Positions 24,470-36,599 of a stretch of DNA of 64,000 bases are shown here, piece after piece. The notes beneath the pieces were generated by a model. It made no database searches. It saw nothing but the letters and a program-made list of their open reading frames with translations, and was not told the origin of the DNA. How positions within the stretch are numbered: the stretch's first letter is position 1; each line of letters opens with the position of its first letter. Both the position numbers and the translations under genes were made by a program. Source of the stretch: Scortum barcoo. Lineage: Eukaryota; Chordata; Actinopteri; Centrarchiformes; Terapontidae. The DNA is taken from NCBI GenBank assembly GCA_023238725.1, contig CM041534.1:21946303-22010302 (forward strand), in the 5' to 3' direction.

Positions 24470-24900
24470 AAAAAAGAGCCGACAAGGTCCCGGCGTGGTT
24501 TTCAGCGGCTGCTTCTCACATTAATGTACGGAGTATCTCTGACTAAGCAGCTATCATGTACAAGCTCTCCGTCTATCAGGCCCCCCGGCAGCTGTTTTCC
24601 ATTAGCCTGATATTAGCCTCCATGCAATTAAAGCCTACACCCACGCTTAGAGGAAACTGGCGAGATGTGTGCTGAGCTGCCGCTACATATCTTGACGGCC
24701 GCGCTCTCTGCTCTGGTCAGTCTTGAGTCAACACATCTGGGGGCAGATGTGTTGTTTTGCGCTTCCTCTCTGCGGGACTGTCATTGTTGCGAAAACACAT
24801 TCATCACAGTCATGAGTGGACCCCTCTGAAAACCAGCGTTTTAGTGGCTCGTTCATAAAGACAACCCCGGGGTAACAGGAATATGGTCATTTTAATCAAA
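24470..24900. promoter_or_regulatory. Candidate conserved non-coding element with paired E-boxes
   Basis: The block is GC-balanced and CpG-containing (CCCGGCG, GCCGCGC, TTGCGCTTCC). It holds homeodomain cores (CATTAATGT near 24520, CCATTAGCC near 24600, GCAATTAAAGC near 24627) and the inverted E-box pair at 24730-24753. No transposon or simple repeat is present. It looks like one long candidate enhancer; this is inference. Confidence 0.35.
24730..24753. repeat. Perfect 10-bp inverted repeat containing two E-boxes
   Basis: AACACATCTG (24730-24739), spacer GGGG, then CAGATGTGTT (24744-24753), an exact reverse complement. Each arm carries the E-box CATCTG/CAGATG bound by bHLH factors. The arms can form a cruciform or an RNA hairpin with a tight G4 loop. 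Confidence 0.8.
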
Positions 24901-25929
24901 ATGCTTCAGCTTTAATACATCTTCGCGTGTTAATTTCAGACCGCTGTAATCAGACATGGCAGGTTGCATAAGTGTAAATCTAGCTGACAATTTTGACATT
25001 TAATCAGATTTTCTCCTATTTTTTTTATATTTAGGCTCAGCTTTGTGATGCATGCCAAGAAACATCAAAGCCCACATGATACGTATCTTCATACTAACAA
25101 TTATAAAGTTGATGGGAGCATTTTTCATACTCCACACTGTCAAAACATTGTATGAATCGCTTTAAAAAAATGAAATAAGTGGACTGTTTTATTGCTTATG
25201 TTGTCATGTTGGAAGAAAATGCAATTAGTTATTGGAGTCCCGTAGTCCTGGTGGTGTACGCGGCGCATAAGTGTGCTTGGTGGAGTGCAAGAAGGTCAGG
25301 TTCTAACGCCTGGTACAGAAATGATACACTGAACACTGCATTATTACGATGACAAACAGCAGGAAGATTAGGGTTAAAAAAGAAAAAAGATTGGAATTAT
25401 CCATTTACACTGCAGTCACAAAGACTTCAGCTGTAATCTATTTAGAAGAAAAGAGCACAGTTCAGTTTTACTTGTCTGAGGCGTAAACAGCTTTCTGTGA
25501 GTCACACTCTAAAAGCCTAGAGAGGACGAGCCCATTACAGCTCTTCAATGGTGATGCATTGGCTTGTAGTAGTTTTGTGGTGGCACATTACACGAGTCAG
25601 GGGATTATAATGATAGTAAAATAATTAACTCTAAAGCACGTGTTATAAAAGCATTCATGTACTGTGCTGCTGTTTATGTAACGTTTGCACAAATGCCGGC
25701 TGCGATTTTAGGTCTCATGTTAGTGTAAGCGTGATGCAAAGCTCCATCAGTGAAAAAGTTTTGTTTGTTGGTCTTTGTATTCATGCAGCTTTCTGGTCCT
25801 GTAATGACGTGCTCTTTAAACATAGGATGAAAGTACCCTCACAGCCCCAGTTAAATCCTTGACTCACCCACATTTCATCTGACCCCTTTCTGTAAAAAAA
25901 AAAAAAAAAACTCCTCCCTCATGCTGGCA
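24901..25929. other. Non-coding stretch, no gene seen
   Basis: AT-rich, with an A17 run at 25894-25910. The part 25500-25620 has some homeodomain-like sites (CCCATTACAG, GGGATTATAATG) but no clear block boundary. Confidence 0.5.
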
Positions 25930-26640
25930 GGCTCAGTCATCCTCTAAAGGTTGTAATTGTGGCTGCTTAGGGGACAATACAATTTCGAGGGCAGCAGCCC
26001 ATGTTCCCTTTTCTTGGAGGGGGCACCCTGAGTGTGGTCATTTTTTTAAAAGACAGGGCCTGGCAATATGTCGTCAGAGGCCTTTCCGTACATCGACAAT
26101 ATTTTGGCATGTTGTTGCTTTGACTGACAGCTGGGAATGGGTGTGCCAGCCCGGTGGGACTGACTTGGTAATGATCTGGATGTCTTTGGGGTAGGGGAGT
26201 CATTACCGAGCCACGGTCGCGGAGGGGTGGGGCAGGCGACTTGGCGGAGCGGAGCCGTGGTGGTATGTTGGAGTCGACCTGCTTTGCAACTGGCTCAGCA
26301 CGCTGGGCGACAGATGGAAGGGAATGCCATGTGCCGCGAGTAGCCGACACAATCCTTCACAGCTGTCCAATTGGGCGACGGTGAGCAAAAATAGCATGGC
26401 TGGCCCGTAACAGCTCACGATGGGTATGTGGAATGAGGAGTAAACATTCTCATTGCTCACTTTCCGGCGGGGCTCGCTCGGCGCTGTGAGTGCGGGTGAT
26501 TAGACAGGCCTCTGAGCACTTCCAGGCGGGCGGGAGGTGGGACTGTGGACCCCCTGCCCGCTCACCTCAGATTTTTCACCTTTAAAAGGCACTATCTCTA
26601 ACTTGTATTTTCTGCCCAGCAGCGTTGCTCCAACAGCCAC
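25930..26640. promoter_or_regulatory. GC- and CpG-rich candidate regulatory region, possibly promoter-like
   Basis: Marked rise in GC and CpG relative to flanks, especially 26200-26560 (GGTCGCGGAG, TTCCGGCGGGGCTCGCTCGGCG). It contains TGACAGC (near 26126), the inverted homeodomain pair at 26167-26207, a GC box GGGCGGG (26528-26534), and a TATA-like TTTAAAAGG beginning at 26581. The last two have roughly core-promoter spacing, but no supported coding exon follows. On the minus strand a 127-codon open frame (25967-26350) has no recognisable domain and probably reflects the GC content. An enhancer, an orphan CpG island or a promoter of a non-coding RNA are all possible. Confidence 0.35.
26167..26207. 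repeat. 8-bp inverted repeat of a homeodomain-type site
   Basis: GGTAATGA (26167-26174) and its exact reverse complement TCATTACC (26200-26207) are separated by 25 bases. GGTAATGA also occurs at 59919-59926 in another candidate element. Both arms contain TAAT/ATTA cores. Confidence 0.7.
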
Positions 26641-27723
26641 ACCTCCCTGTCACCCACTGCGAGCTTTTCACGATGAAAAAAATGAAAGTTGAGTTCAGGC
26701 TTTAGAGGATAATACCAGCAGGCCACCTCTTCTATTGTACAGAAGTAAGAAGAGGAGGATTTAGTATTTGGGGAAGGTACAGTTTGAGAATAACAAATTA
26801 GACAAAGGGTTCACAGATGTCATTATTTCTACTTGAACATATCTGCATCTGTGGAGACACAAACACTGTGCTAAAAGCGATCATTCTTTCCCCGACTGCT
26901 TGTTGAACATGGGTTTTCATTCATTTGAAGCGTCTTGTGAGGTTTTCTGTTTGTGTGTAGACATTTTGTAACATTTTCAATAACTAGACAGATAACATAG
27001 AAGCATAGTGCCTTTTTTTAACGTTCCTTATTATTTCTGAGACTGCATCTACACATCAGAGGGTACTCCTCAAACAGATGCACCAGCAGTCTCAACCTTT
27101 AAACAATGCATTTGTCATCCCATCTCAAAACATGAAAGGAAAAATGTCAAGCCGTTTTGATGCAGTAAAGTGTTTTACTTAGTTTTTTTTTTTTTTCTTT
27201 TTTAACAAATTCTCCTCCTAGGCTGCACCCTCTTTGCAATTATCCTGTCTGCCAGTCTACCCCGAACACACACGGACACACACGCTGACGTGATGTGTAG
27301 GTGATCAAGTCCTGAAAGGAAGTCGTCAATCCTGAACCAGGGTGACAGCATGCAGCGATACCAGGGGCACCTGCGTTTGTCAGCCCGTTCATGCACATCA
27401 CTCAGCAGAGAGGTCACCTACGCATCACCGAGAATTACTGTATAAGAAAAATGTTGAACTCTAATTAAATCAATTAGAAACACAATTTGGTGTTTGGGTG
27501 AGGAGTTGGGTACAACACAAGTTTGAAGAAGTTTATATTTTCACAGCACAGTGACATTATTGGAAACCACAGGAGGCCAGGAGTAAAATACTGATTTAAG
27601 AAAATAACTAAAAAGAAAAAGTTAATGGTTTTGAAAGTTTTGAGAGGTCTGTCTCTGAGATTTCTGCATTCCTCCAAATGCAAAAAACATTTCTTCCCAG
27701 ACTTGGTGTCTTTACTACTACAC

Positions 27724-27724
<1 letters not shown>
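26641..27724. other. Non-coding stretch, no gene seen
   Basis: A T14 run lies at 27183-27196 with more T after one C. A short CA-rich segment with ACACACACGG words is near 27264-27286. Open frames lack domains. Confidence 0.5.
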
Positions 27725-28010
<286 letters not shown>

Positions 28011-28489
28011 GTAGTATTGAGCTTTCATTTTTCATGCAGTCAAGTAATATTACACATCTCTTGCTGCCTTGATTAAATGATAGGCATAATCAATAACAAA
28101 TTTCATGTTTGGGCTTGTTATTTCAATGTGCACAGAATTAGAAATGGTTAATTAAGCCACTTAATGAAATGAAATACTAAACCTGCATGATAGACACATT
28201 TCTGTCAGGAGCTACGGGTACATTAATATTGGTTTGTCTTTCAAGCTGTTGAAATTTCAACAGTATCAGGGTCATCCCATGCAGCTCATTATTTCTAATT
28301 AGCCCCACCTTTTTAGTACATTTATTACTTGCTTTGCACATACCACCGCTGTTTTTTATTCCCACAACGGTGAACATGAGACGATTCCATTACGATTCTT
28401 TTAGTCATTTTGTAGTGCTGAGAACAACAAATGACATTCCATTAACCTCGACTGTGTTGAGATGGAGGCAGAAATTTTAAAGACAGATA
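28011..28489. other. Non-coding stretch, no gene seen
   Basis: AT-rich sequence with several homeodomain-like sites (GGTTAATTAAGCC near 28147) but no defined block, gene or transposon end. Confidence 0.5.
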
Positions 28490-28800
28490 TCTAAAAAAAA
28501 CGGGAAAAAAGCATACTGCACTGCAAGATACCAGTCTTGTAATTGTGATGAACCAATCCTTTCAAAGGGCTAAAAGATTTATAATAGTAAAACATTTTAA
28601 CAAACCAGTAGGGCCCTTTAAAATACCCATTTTTCAAATTTCCAAGTACCAAGCGGGGGAGTGCTCCTAACGGGCAGCTAAGTTTAAAATAGCCCTCATG
28701 TGGTCCTGTGGGGGCTTCATGCAATCCAAGCTGTGAGTGAACCATGATAAATTCTGAGCTGAAACCTTAGTGCTATGAACAAAGCTCATCATGGATCACC
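28490..28800. promoter_or_regulatory. Candidate conserved non-coding element with TCF/LEF-like site
   Basis: CCTTTCAAAGG at 28558-28568 contains the TCF/LEF core TTCAAAG and sits next to a CCAAT box (28553-28557). AT-rich cores (TTTATAATAG, CCCTTTAAAATA) and a second CAAAG (near 28780, AACAAAGCTC) follow. There is no transposon or simple repeat structure. Enhancer status is inference. Confidence 0.3.
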
Positions 28801-28879
28801 TCATGAAGAAGGAGGTCGACATCGGATACTCCCCGTGGAGAGGACCCTAGACCCTGGGACAGTGGGTTTAGCGGGCTGA

Positions 28880-29080
28880 CGGGGGCCCCTCTCTTTTGAA
28901 TAAATGCACAGTGGCAAACGGCCGGCAGCAGACAGGAGCATTTAAGGAGGGACCCGTGCGGCGAGGGGCTTGGACGGCATGCAGGAGCTCTCGCTGAGCA
29001 GCTTAATCACAACCAGATTTGGAAATTTAAGATGAAAACAAAACGGGGGGAAGCTTGTAAAATTTATGAGGTCTTTGGAA
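28880..29080. promoter_or_regulatory. Candidate conserved non-coding element
   Basis: Moderately GC-rich with CpG words (GTGCGGCGAGG, GGACGGCATGC), then AGCAGCTTAATCACAACCAG and AAATTTATGAGG. These combine a homeodomain core TTAATCAC with a runt-like ACAACCA word. Separated from the previous block by about 80 bases, it may be part of the same element. Evidence is composition and motif look only. Confidence 0.25.
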
Positions 29081-31139
29081 GGTGAGACTGCAACTGTGTG
29101 AGGGTACGTGTACTTCTGTGTGTGTTTGTGTGTCCTGTAACTACACATTATTATCAGTAACATTATCAAAAGAAAGTCATTACAGTCACGTCCTATACCC
29201 TACACTGGCTGTCATGTTCACAGCAGACCCAGCCATGACAGAAATGCTGACAGTTTCATTTCAGCATTATTTACCCTGGTGCACTGAAATGATTGCCATA
29301 CTGTATACTGGCACAGAGCCCATTTCCTTCAGCCTTGTATCCATGATATAACATGCATTCACTATAAAAGTGTATTATCAAATACATTTTATAAGAAAAT
29401 GTAATTGTTGCAAGGATCATACTCTATGTTTTTTTTTTTTCGCGCGAGGGAAGTGAAACGCTTCTTTTGGTTTTTAGGTTGAGGCAACACAAGCTCTTCT
29501 TTAAGATTACGGACAGATGTTGGTTTCCTAACCTTAAGCAAGTGCTGTGAGTGCCTGACCATAATGATGAATATAAGTTGCTGCAAATGGACATTGTAAG
29601 TTTTTAGGGAAAAAGGAACTTGGATGGAAAACAAACTCCACACAAAAATAGTCAATTCATCGTCATTGTCAAACATTGATCATTTATTTTACACTGTTAG
29701 TCTCAAGGGTAGTGGAGGAGCCAAGGTGAGCTTTATTTAATAAAGTATTCTGACTAAAATGTTATGGAAACTTTGCCTAATATTTGACCTAATCATGATA
29801 AAAACTAGGAGAAAGTTCAGGGATCATCAGTCTTAACAGCAAAGTTGGTACAAATCTTTCCATGAGTTCTCGAGATACCTTTAGGAAGGCATCTGGCTTT
29901 GAACCAAGGAGCAGGATAGACAGACGGCTGACAGACCGATTGCAATCACCATCTTTAAGACCCACCAGTAAATTGGCAAATTGGCCTTTAGCAAGAGCCA
30001 TATAAATAATGTCTTTCTATTATTTTCAGAAGAAGGGGTCACCTTGGATTTTTTATCCTTGTTTTAACACCTAGTTGTGCCCCAAGGACTTCTTCAGTGG
30101 TATTGTACAAGTATTCAGAAAACTCACCTATTGAAGAAGACATGAGAAGAAGCCACCGATTGATCCAAAGGAGCAAAGAAAGAAGAGACAGAGAATAAAG
30201 AGAAATTAGTCACATTGTAAACAACTTTCAGACAGTACATACTGTGCACAAAGTCACACATGAAAAGCCCTCCAGATGCAAGGTGAATGAAGCCAAGGAG
30301 CGTTTGAGCAAAACAGCTTTACAAACAACACTGGATCATTTCCTGAAGAGAGAGGGGGGAAAATGTAGCTATTTTCAGCTAACCTTTAAATGAAGTCAAA
30401 GTCTGAGAGTGAACCGCAGCTCTGATTCTCACTCACTTTTTTTTTACCCTGTACAAGGTTGATCGTGTTTTCGCATTAATGATAATGACACAACAGCAAG
30501 GGCACGGCAGAGTGAGGCATTGTTAGAATTATGAAGCTGCACCTTTTTAAAACTAACTTTGAAGGGTGGGATGTCAGGGCTGCCATGTTTTCTAACTGTT
30601 AAATCCCTGCAGCTTCACATGGTATTGTTTGCTTGTTTAATTTAAGTCAGCTTAAAGGATTAACACTGTCTCAGGTTACATCACAACCTTTTACTACTGA
30701 GGTCGCGCTATAATCAGGGCTTCGTACAGGGCATTAAATACACATATTTGCTCTCTCAATATCTTCAGTCTTGGTTAAGGGGTCGGTGTTCGAGTTTGAA
30801 GGGGTTACAAGATGACCTCTCATTTTGACACTGCTTTGAATTGCGCACATACTGTACAGGTCATATAAAGAAAAAAATCTGACTACAAAAGAAGCTGAGT
30901 GGGTTTTTGTTTTTTTCACTTGATGGCACTTTTCCTCATTCTTGGCAGGCAATCAACCAGCCACAGTTCTTCTTATTAGCAACATACCACGTGTCTGTAT
31001 TGGGAACAGAATATGCTAGGTTGGTCAATAGCTTTCCCCATTTTCACACCATTTCACTGAGTCGAAATCACCATAAAACACTTCCTTATTCATGCTCTTT
31101 AATAGCCAGCAAATTGCGTCAATTTTGCACAAGTGAACA
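29081..31139. other. Non-coding stretch, no gene seen
   Basis: Contains an imperfect TG-rich run (29105-29133) and a T12 run directly followed by CGCGCGAGGG (29429-29450). Several domain-free open frames are present. The 30590-30680 part has a few AT cores (TTTAATTTAAG) but no clear element. Confidence 0.5.
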
Positions 31140-31430
31140 GGCTGTGGAAAGGGAATGCCAAGGTCAGCTTATTAATCTACCTGAAGAAAAGCCCCTCTGT
31201 CCTTTTGCTTCCTTAAAGTGGTAATCATCTCAGCACTCTCCAGTGCTGAAGAAAAGGGGGCAGGCAAAGACAAATGACAAATGCCAGCGAGAGAAAGTAA
31301 CTTTGAATTGATAGGAGCGTAAGCAAAAGGATGAAAAGGTCAGCGATATTCGAAGTGAAATGTCTTAATAACAGTCCACCCACAGTTTTGATTGCACATT
31401 GGCAGCATCCTGAAAGTAGCATCGAGAGAT
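31140..31430. promoter_or_regulatory. Candidate conserved non-coding element
   Basis: Includes CTTATTAATCTACC (near 31168), GTGGTAATCATCTC (near 31218), an 8-bp inverted repeat TCAGCACT/AGTGCTGA (31230-31237 and 31242-31249), ACTTTGAATTGATAGG, and TCTTAATAACAG. Homeodomain cores are frequent and there is no simple repeat. Weak call by motif density. Confidence 0.25.
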
Positions 31431-33488
31431 AACATTTATCAACACTTTGATCTGCAGCCCCTCTTAACCCTCCTAAATGATATTATAAGGGTGCCACACC
31501 ATTTTTTTCATACAAAGACTGGCGCACTCATCTGACGTTTCCCCCCCAATGACAGTCATTTTATTCACTCAACAGTAATGTAGTAAATGAGGTCTGGCAG
31601 AATCAGCAGCATAAAAGTCACTACTTTGAAATTTGAGTACTTTAGTGTCTCATATATACGTGCTTCCACATCAATGCATCATAAACTCCAACATACATAT
31701 GGTTGTTAAAACAAAATGTATCCTATTCATCATGTTAATGGTTGTGGTACTGGAGGAATATATCAGCCAGTGCAATGGTGCGGCTAAATGGTGCATTTTA
31801 AGTAGATTTCGGACAACTATATGGAACAGGGCAATAAGGTTCAGTAATAATAATAATAATACAAGAATAACAATTTTACAATTGAGCAATAAAAACTGTC
31901 ATCAAAAGCTACCAATAAAACATTTATTGCTGCAGTAAAATTCTCAGCAATTTCTTTTGTCTTATACAGTATGTGAATACATCTGATATCGACCGATGAT
32001 ACCGGCAATCGATGTCCCAGTCGAGCTCAAATAAAGAACTTTTTGTCGATATTGTGCCTTACTAAATATCACAAATACCATTTTGATTCAGAAAACTGAG
32101 ATCATCTGTCAGTATGACTGTTCAGCATCAAAACAATGTCTCTGAAATTCTTTAAATTCACCGCAAACTCCAACCACAGTTTGTGATCTGATGGCAGGAA
32201 GATGTACTCCACAAGATAAATTTACAGAACTCATGGAGGACAGAGCTCTCTGCCGCAGTCAGAGATGAGTGGCTCTGTTGGTCTAAACTTTCACAGCTGG
32301 CACAATATTGTGTGGACCCATATGGTAAGAGATGGCTTGCAAAGTGCAAAGAGATAAAGAAGTAAATATTTTTGGAATATGCCCAACTTTCTAGAAGATG
32401 CACAGCTTGCAAAAGAGAGTGTTGAAAGTAAATGTGGTCAGTGTGTGGTCTAAGTAGCTGAAAATAAATAGCTAATGTTACATGCTGCTTAAAAAGAGAT
32501 TCTCATTATGATTGAATGAATCAATTCTTGCAGTCATTTCCCAAATTCTGTTTATTTTACATAAACTGCAGTAAATTGTCATTGCGGGACCAGACTGTCG
32601 GGATAAATGTGATCTTTATGTCAGCAGCCACACAACAAGGAACCATTTGTGCATCTTTTCAGCAACTTAAGTCTTTTGTATGAGCCCTTCTTCAGTACAA
32701 ACTGCTTTTGGCTTTACACAATCAGTATTTTCTAGCAGCCATACATAACACAGTCAACAAACAGTGTGGGCATTTGAGTTACCCCGATGTTCCAGTTTAG
32801 CAGGTTTTATTCTATACTCCAAGATCATGCCCCTGCCAAAGCTATAATACTAGGTGACCTGCTGGAGTTAACCTACCAATTGGCTGGCTCAGGTGGGAGC
32901 TCACCCAGTGCCACTGAGGGATTTTAGGTGATATGAGACACCGGGCTGCAGATAATAGACGTTTTTGTTTCTAGGACGAGAATCAACATGGCCTTTTCAC
33001 ATTTTACTGGGAACTTGTGAAATTATGCCGCATACTGAAGGAACTGTCAGAAATTGACAGAGGACAATGTAGTTTGATATAGTCAAGCTCAACTAGGGAG
33101 CATTTTATTTTGTCTTATACATCACGTCCAGTACATGCACAGGTCGTTTCCCGCACGGGTAGGCAACCGTATAGGTTAGGCCCAAAAAGGATAATGGCCA
33201 TATGTAACTACATTGAATGGCTATTGCTTTGAAGATAAGCTATTCAATAGTCCAATAGACACAAAATTCCAAATTAATGGGATTTGTATTAACAAATTTA
33301 AATTATTTTCAAATGTCATTTTTCATCAATTTAAATGATGTACTTCAAAAAGATTATACTATACAATTATCCTTTAGTACATGGTCATACATTAGTTGAG
33401 TGATATTCTGTACTGCCACTATTAAATTAATTAACAAATTAATGAGGCTGGTTGTTCTTTCCATTCATCTTGCCAGTACATTAATCAG
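31431..33488. other. Non-coding stretch, no gene seen
   Basis: A short (AAT)n run lies at 31843-31861. The segment 31983-32025, with ATATCGACCGATGATACC and GGCAATCGATG, recalls the CGATATCGG-rich part of an old DNA transposon but is too short to assign. TTAATTAATTAAC-type AT words occur near 33423-33440. Confidence 0.5.
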
Positions 33489-33510
33489 AGCTGATAAGGT
33501 GTTATCAGCT
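33489..33510. repeat. 9-bp inverted repeat with paired GATA motifs
   Basis: AGCTGATAA (33489-33497), spacer GGTG, TTATCAGCT (33502-33510), exact reverse complements. Each arm holds a WGATAA GATA-factor site, facing each other. Palindromic GATA pairs are known high-affinity GATA binding arrangements; function here is untested. Confidence 0.7.
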
Positions 33511-36500
33511 AGTCGGGTTGCCAACATAAAGGCTAGCTACTGCTAGAAGCATCAAATCTGTGTTTACAGCAACTGGTCATGAGTTAGCTCTGCCTGCCTT
33601 GGCTGAAAAGGTTAATCAAAAGGTATGGAACTGGTTCTCCATTCAAACTGCTGGTACTTCTACAACAACAACAACAAAAAAGAGCCTTCAGCTTTTTGCT
33701 TTGCGATTTGAAGGAGTCGTCCCCATGTCTACTCCATACAGCTCCAACTAACAGTTTGGGGGCGTCCAAGCTGACTGCTGAAAACAAGCACAACGGAGCA
33801 GAGAGAGTGCCGGTAGCACAGCACACAGGCACAGATAACAGGATTAAGCACTGGCTGAGAAGTATTAAGACCACAAACTTTTTTTCTGACTCTTCCAACA
33901 GAGCTGACTTGGTACCAAACTGCTCCAAGTCAAGGTCTTACATGGACCACTAAGTAAACTAACTGTTGTAACTTGACTTAAATGCCATGAATGCACCATT
34001 TCTCTGTGACTGAGCCTTTACAAATCGGAAAATACACAGCACAGAACCGCGGAAACAAGTGAGCAGCTGCATATTTTTTTATTCTTATCAGTTGTCCAAT
34101 AGTTGGAACCTTGTTTATTGCAGATGTACCGTTTCAGCCTAATTTGACCTTTCCCCGATATCTCAAGCTGCCAATCAGAAACATACAAACAAACTCTCCC
34201 TCTGCAAAGGAGGGAAATAAAGAATTGAAATAAGTGGAGCCAGTTCAGCAGCATCGCATCCAATGACCTGGAACATGCCGTGTTTTTTGACAACGCAGGC
34301 ATAAGTGAGGTCATACTGACTAATACCAGGTGAGAATGTCAAGGTCTGTGATCAGATGGGTTTTATCCAGATAATGCAATCAGATACAGATCACACAATA
34401 GTCTCAGGTGCAAGAGGGGACCTAGAGTAGAGACTGACTAAGATGAAGTAGAGCCGTGTCTTTTCCCCTCTCTGAAGTTTGCCGTCTTTGATCAGAGAAG
34501 CACTCCATCCTGCCGCTCATTGCTGGGAGATGGATCTATTTTCACCTAGATGCTCAGAGTGAGTTTGTGTGGCACTGGTCATGCTTGTCCTGGTACAAAG
34601 CACAGGACTTTAACACTGCAGAATAGGATTATAGTCGTGAAATGGTAGTGCCAGCACGGCAACACAGTAAAGTAAATACAGTTAAACAAAAAGCATCAGT
34701 TTGCTTCTAATGCTGCTTACTGGCATTTCAGGCAAATATGCTTTTTGATATTCAATGAGAACATTTCTTTGTAGATCACCCTGTTCCCACCACCACCGCC
34801 TCATAGTCTGTTTCACAAAGCTTAGCCAGCACACACAAGCATGCCCTTGCTAATTTCAATAGGGAGGGATGGGTACTTGTCCTTGAAGTAATGCTTTAGT
34901 TCAGTAGTTATGCCCTTCTTTTCCAATGTTCATGTTTTCATTCCCGTTTTACTGTCATCTGATAGTTACATGTTATAGGCACTGGTAGACAACCTTTCTT
35001 GAAGTCTTTAAGACAAGACAATAGTTGATAGACAATAGTCCCATAACAACTACAAAGTCTCAGCTGAACCATTACTCACTTCACTACAGGGATGTTGCGA
35101 GGACATGGTAGGGTGTAAACAACTGACACTATTCAGCCAAAATAGTAGAGGCTGGGAAATCAATAGGACGTCAGACAAAAGTCAGATCACTCTCCGGCCT
35201 AATAACAGGCCAGACTGAGTTAAAGCAAGAAAGCAGACATAAGTGAGGCTGCTTTGTGTCTGACATCTCAGTCAGAATATGACCCAAAAAAGGAAAACCC
35301 AAAAGTCCAACATCTGGGAGCTGTCTGCAGAGAGGGAGAATAAAAAAGATCTTATGAAAGAAGTACTAAGCAGACAGCACGCTGCCCATTGTTAAATACT
35401 GATGTCTTTCAATGGTAAACTGACACATTTAAAATGTTGTTTATTAAGTACCTTCAGTTAGAGGAGCATGTCAGAGTTTTACACAAAACCCCTGCTATGT
35501 CCTGCTACACTCCATTTACTTGTCAGTGTGTCTTAGTACTCCCACTTACTGCATGTAAAATGCTCCATTGCTATCTGCAATTTATGGTGTCATCCAAAAA
35601 CGCGATTATTTGCAGCTTTTGTTGTTGACACAATACTGCATGGGCAAATATTCAAAAAAATAATATGTTAATGCTACTGCCACTACAGCCAGTCCTACTG
35701 CTGTGCAGGTTATGCAGAACTGTCATTGCCAAGCACGGTGTGACTACACTGGAAGGCACCAAATTAATTTGTTCAGCATTTCTCTTTCATTAATGTTTCA
35801 CATTCAATCAAATCTAACAATCACTTTTTATACATAGAGGGCAATTTTCAAAGCTCAAATTATAGATGTAATTATCAAAACAGTTGTGTACACAGTCAAT
35901 CAACTTTTCCTCTAATGAGCTTTCAGCTATAACTCAGGAGGGGACATTGGGGTTTATCAAACAGCCATGCTGAGTGTTGTTCAAACAAAAAGTCAGGGCT
36001 AATTTTTTTAGGGGAATAAGTGTTGTGTTTTTTTATAACGCATACTGAAGAACTAATTATTACATAGTTCACCGTGTTCATAAACCTCACTATAAATATT
36101 GCATCTTCACTGGATCGGTCTTTGATACTCTATGTTGACTCATCAGTTTCCATAATGGTGAATAATACTATGCTCCTAGCATTGCCCAGAGGTATTGAAA
36201 TTTTTGGCCCAGAATATCAAATAAAATTCATTTTATGCATATTTGCATCCCTGACATCCACACTACAAACATCAGTCGGCCATAGGCTCAGTCACCATAG
36301 TATTACCTCTTATAGTAATAGATAATGACTTAACAGACATTTTTTTAGTTAAAATGTTCAACATTATATCTTCAGCTATTCAGAAACACATGTACTCTTA
36401 CGGGTTTGTGTGTCTGATGTGGAGTAGTGTTCCAGATGTGGTTAGAAATCTTAAATGCTGCAAAGACTCAGTGCAGTTCAAACCCAGACTAATTCACAAT

Positions 36501-36599
36501 CAGACATCACAGATATCATCAGACATAAAAAGTCAGATAACCCAAAATAACTCTCCAGTGGCCATTTTCTGAGTTCTCTCCATGACCTTTTGAGCTAGC
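33511..36599. other. Non-coding stretch, no gene seen
   Basis: Short (AAC)n run at about 33662-33678. The open frames on both strands around 33584-33953 (up to 114 codons) have no recognisable domain. Nothing else of note. Confidence 0.55.

Noticed and set aside
31983..32025. ATATCGACCGATGATACC stretch resembling CGATATCGG-rich fish repeats
   Set aside because: About 40 bases only, no boundaries, cannot be separated from chance.
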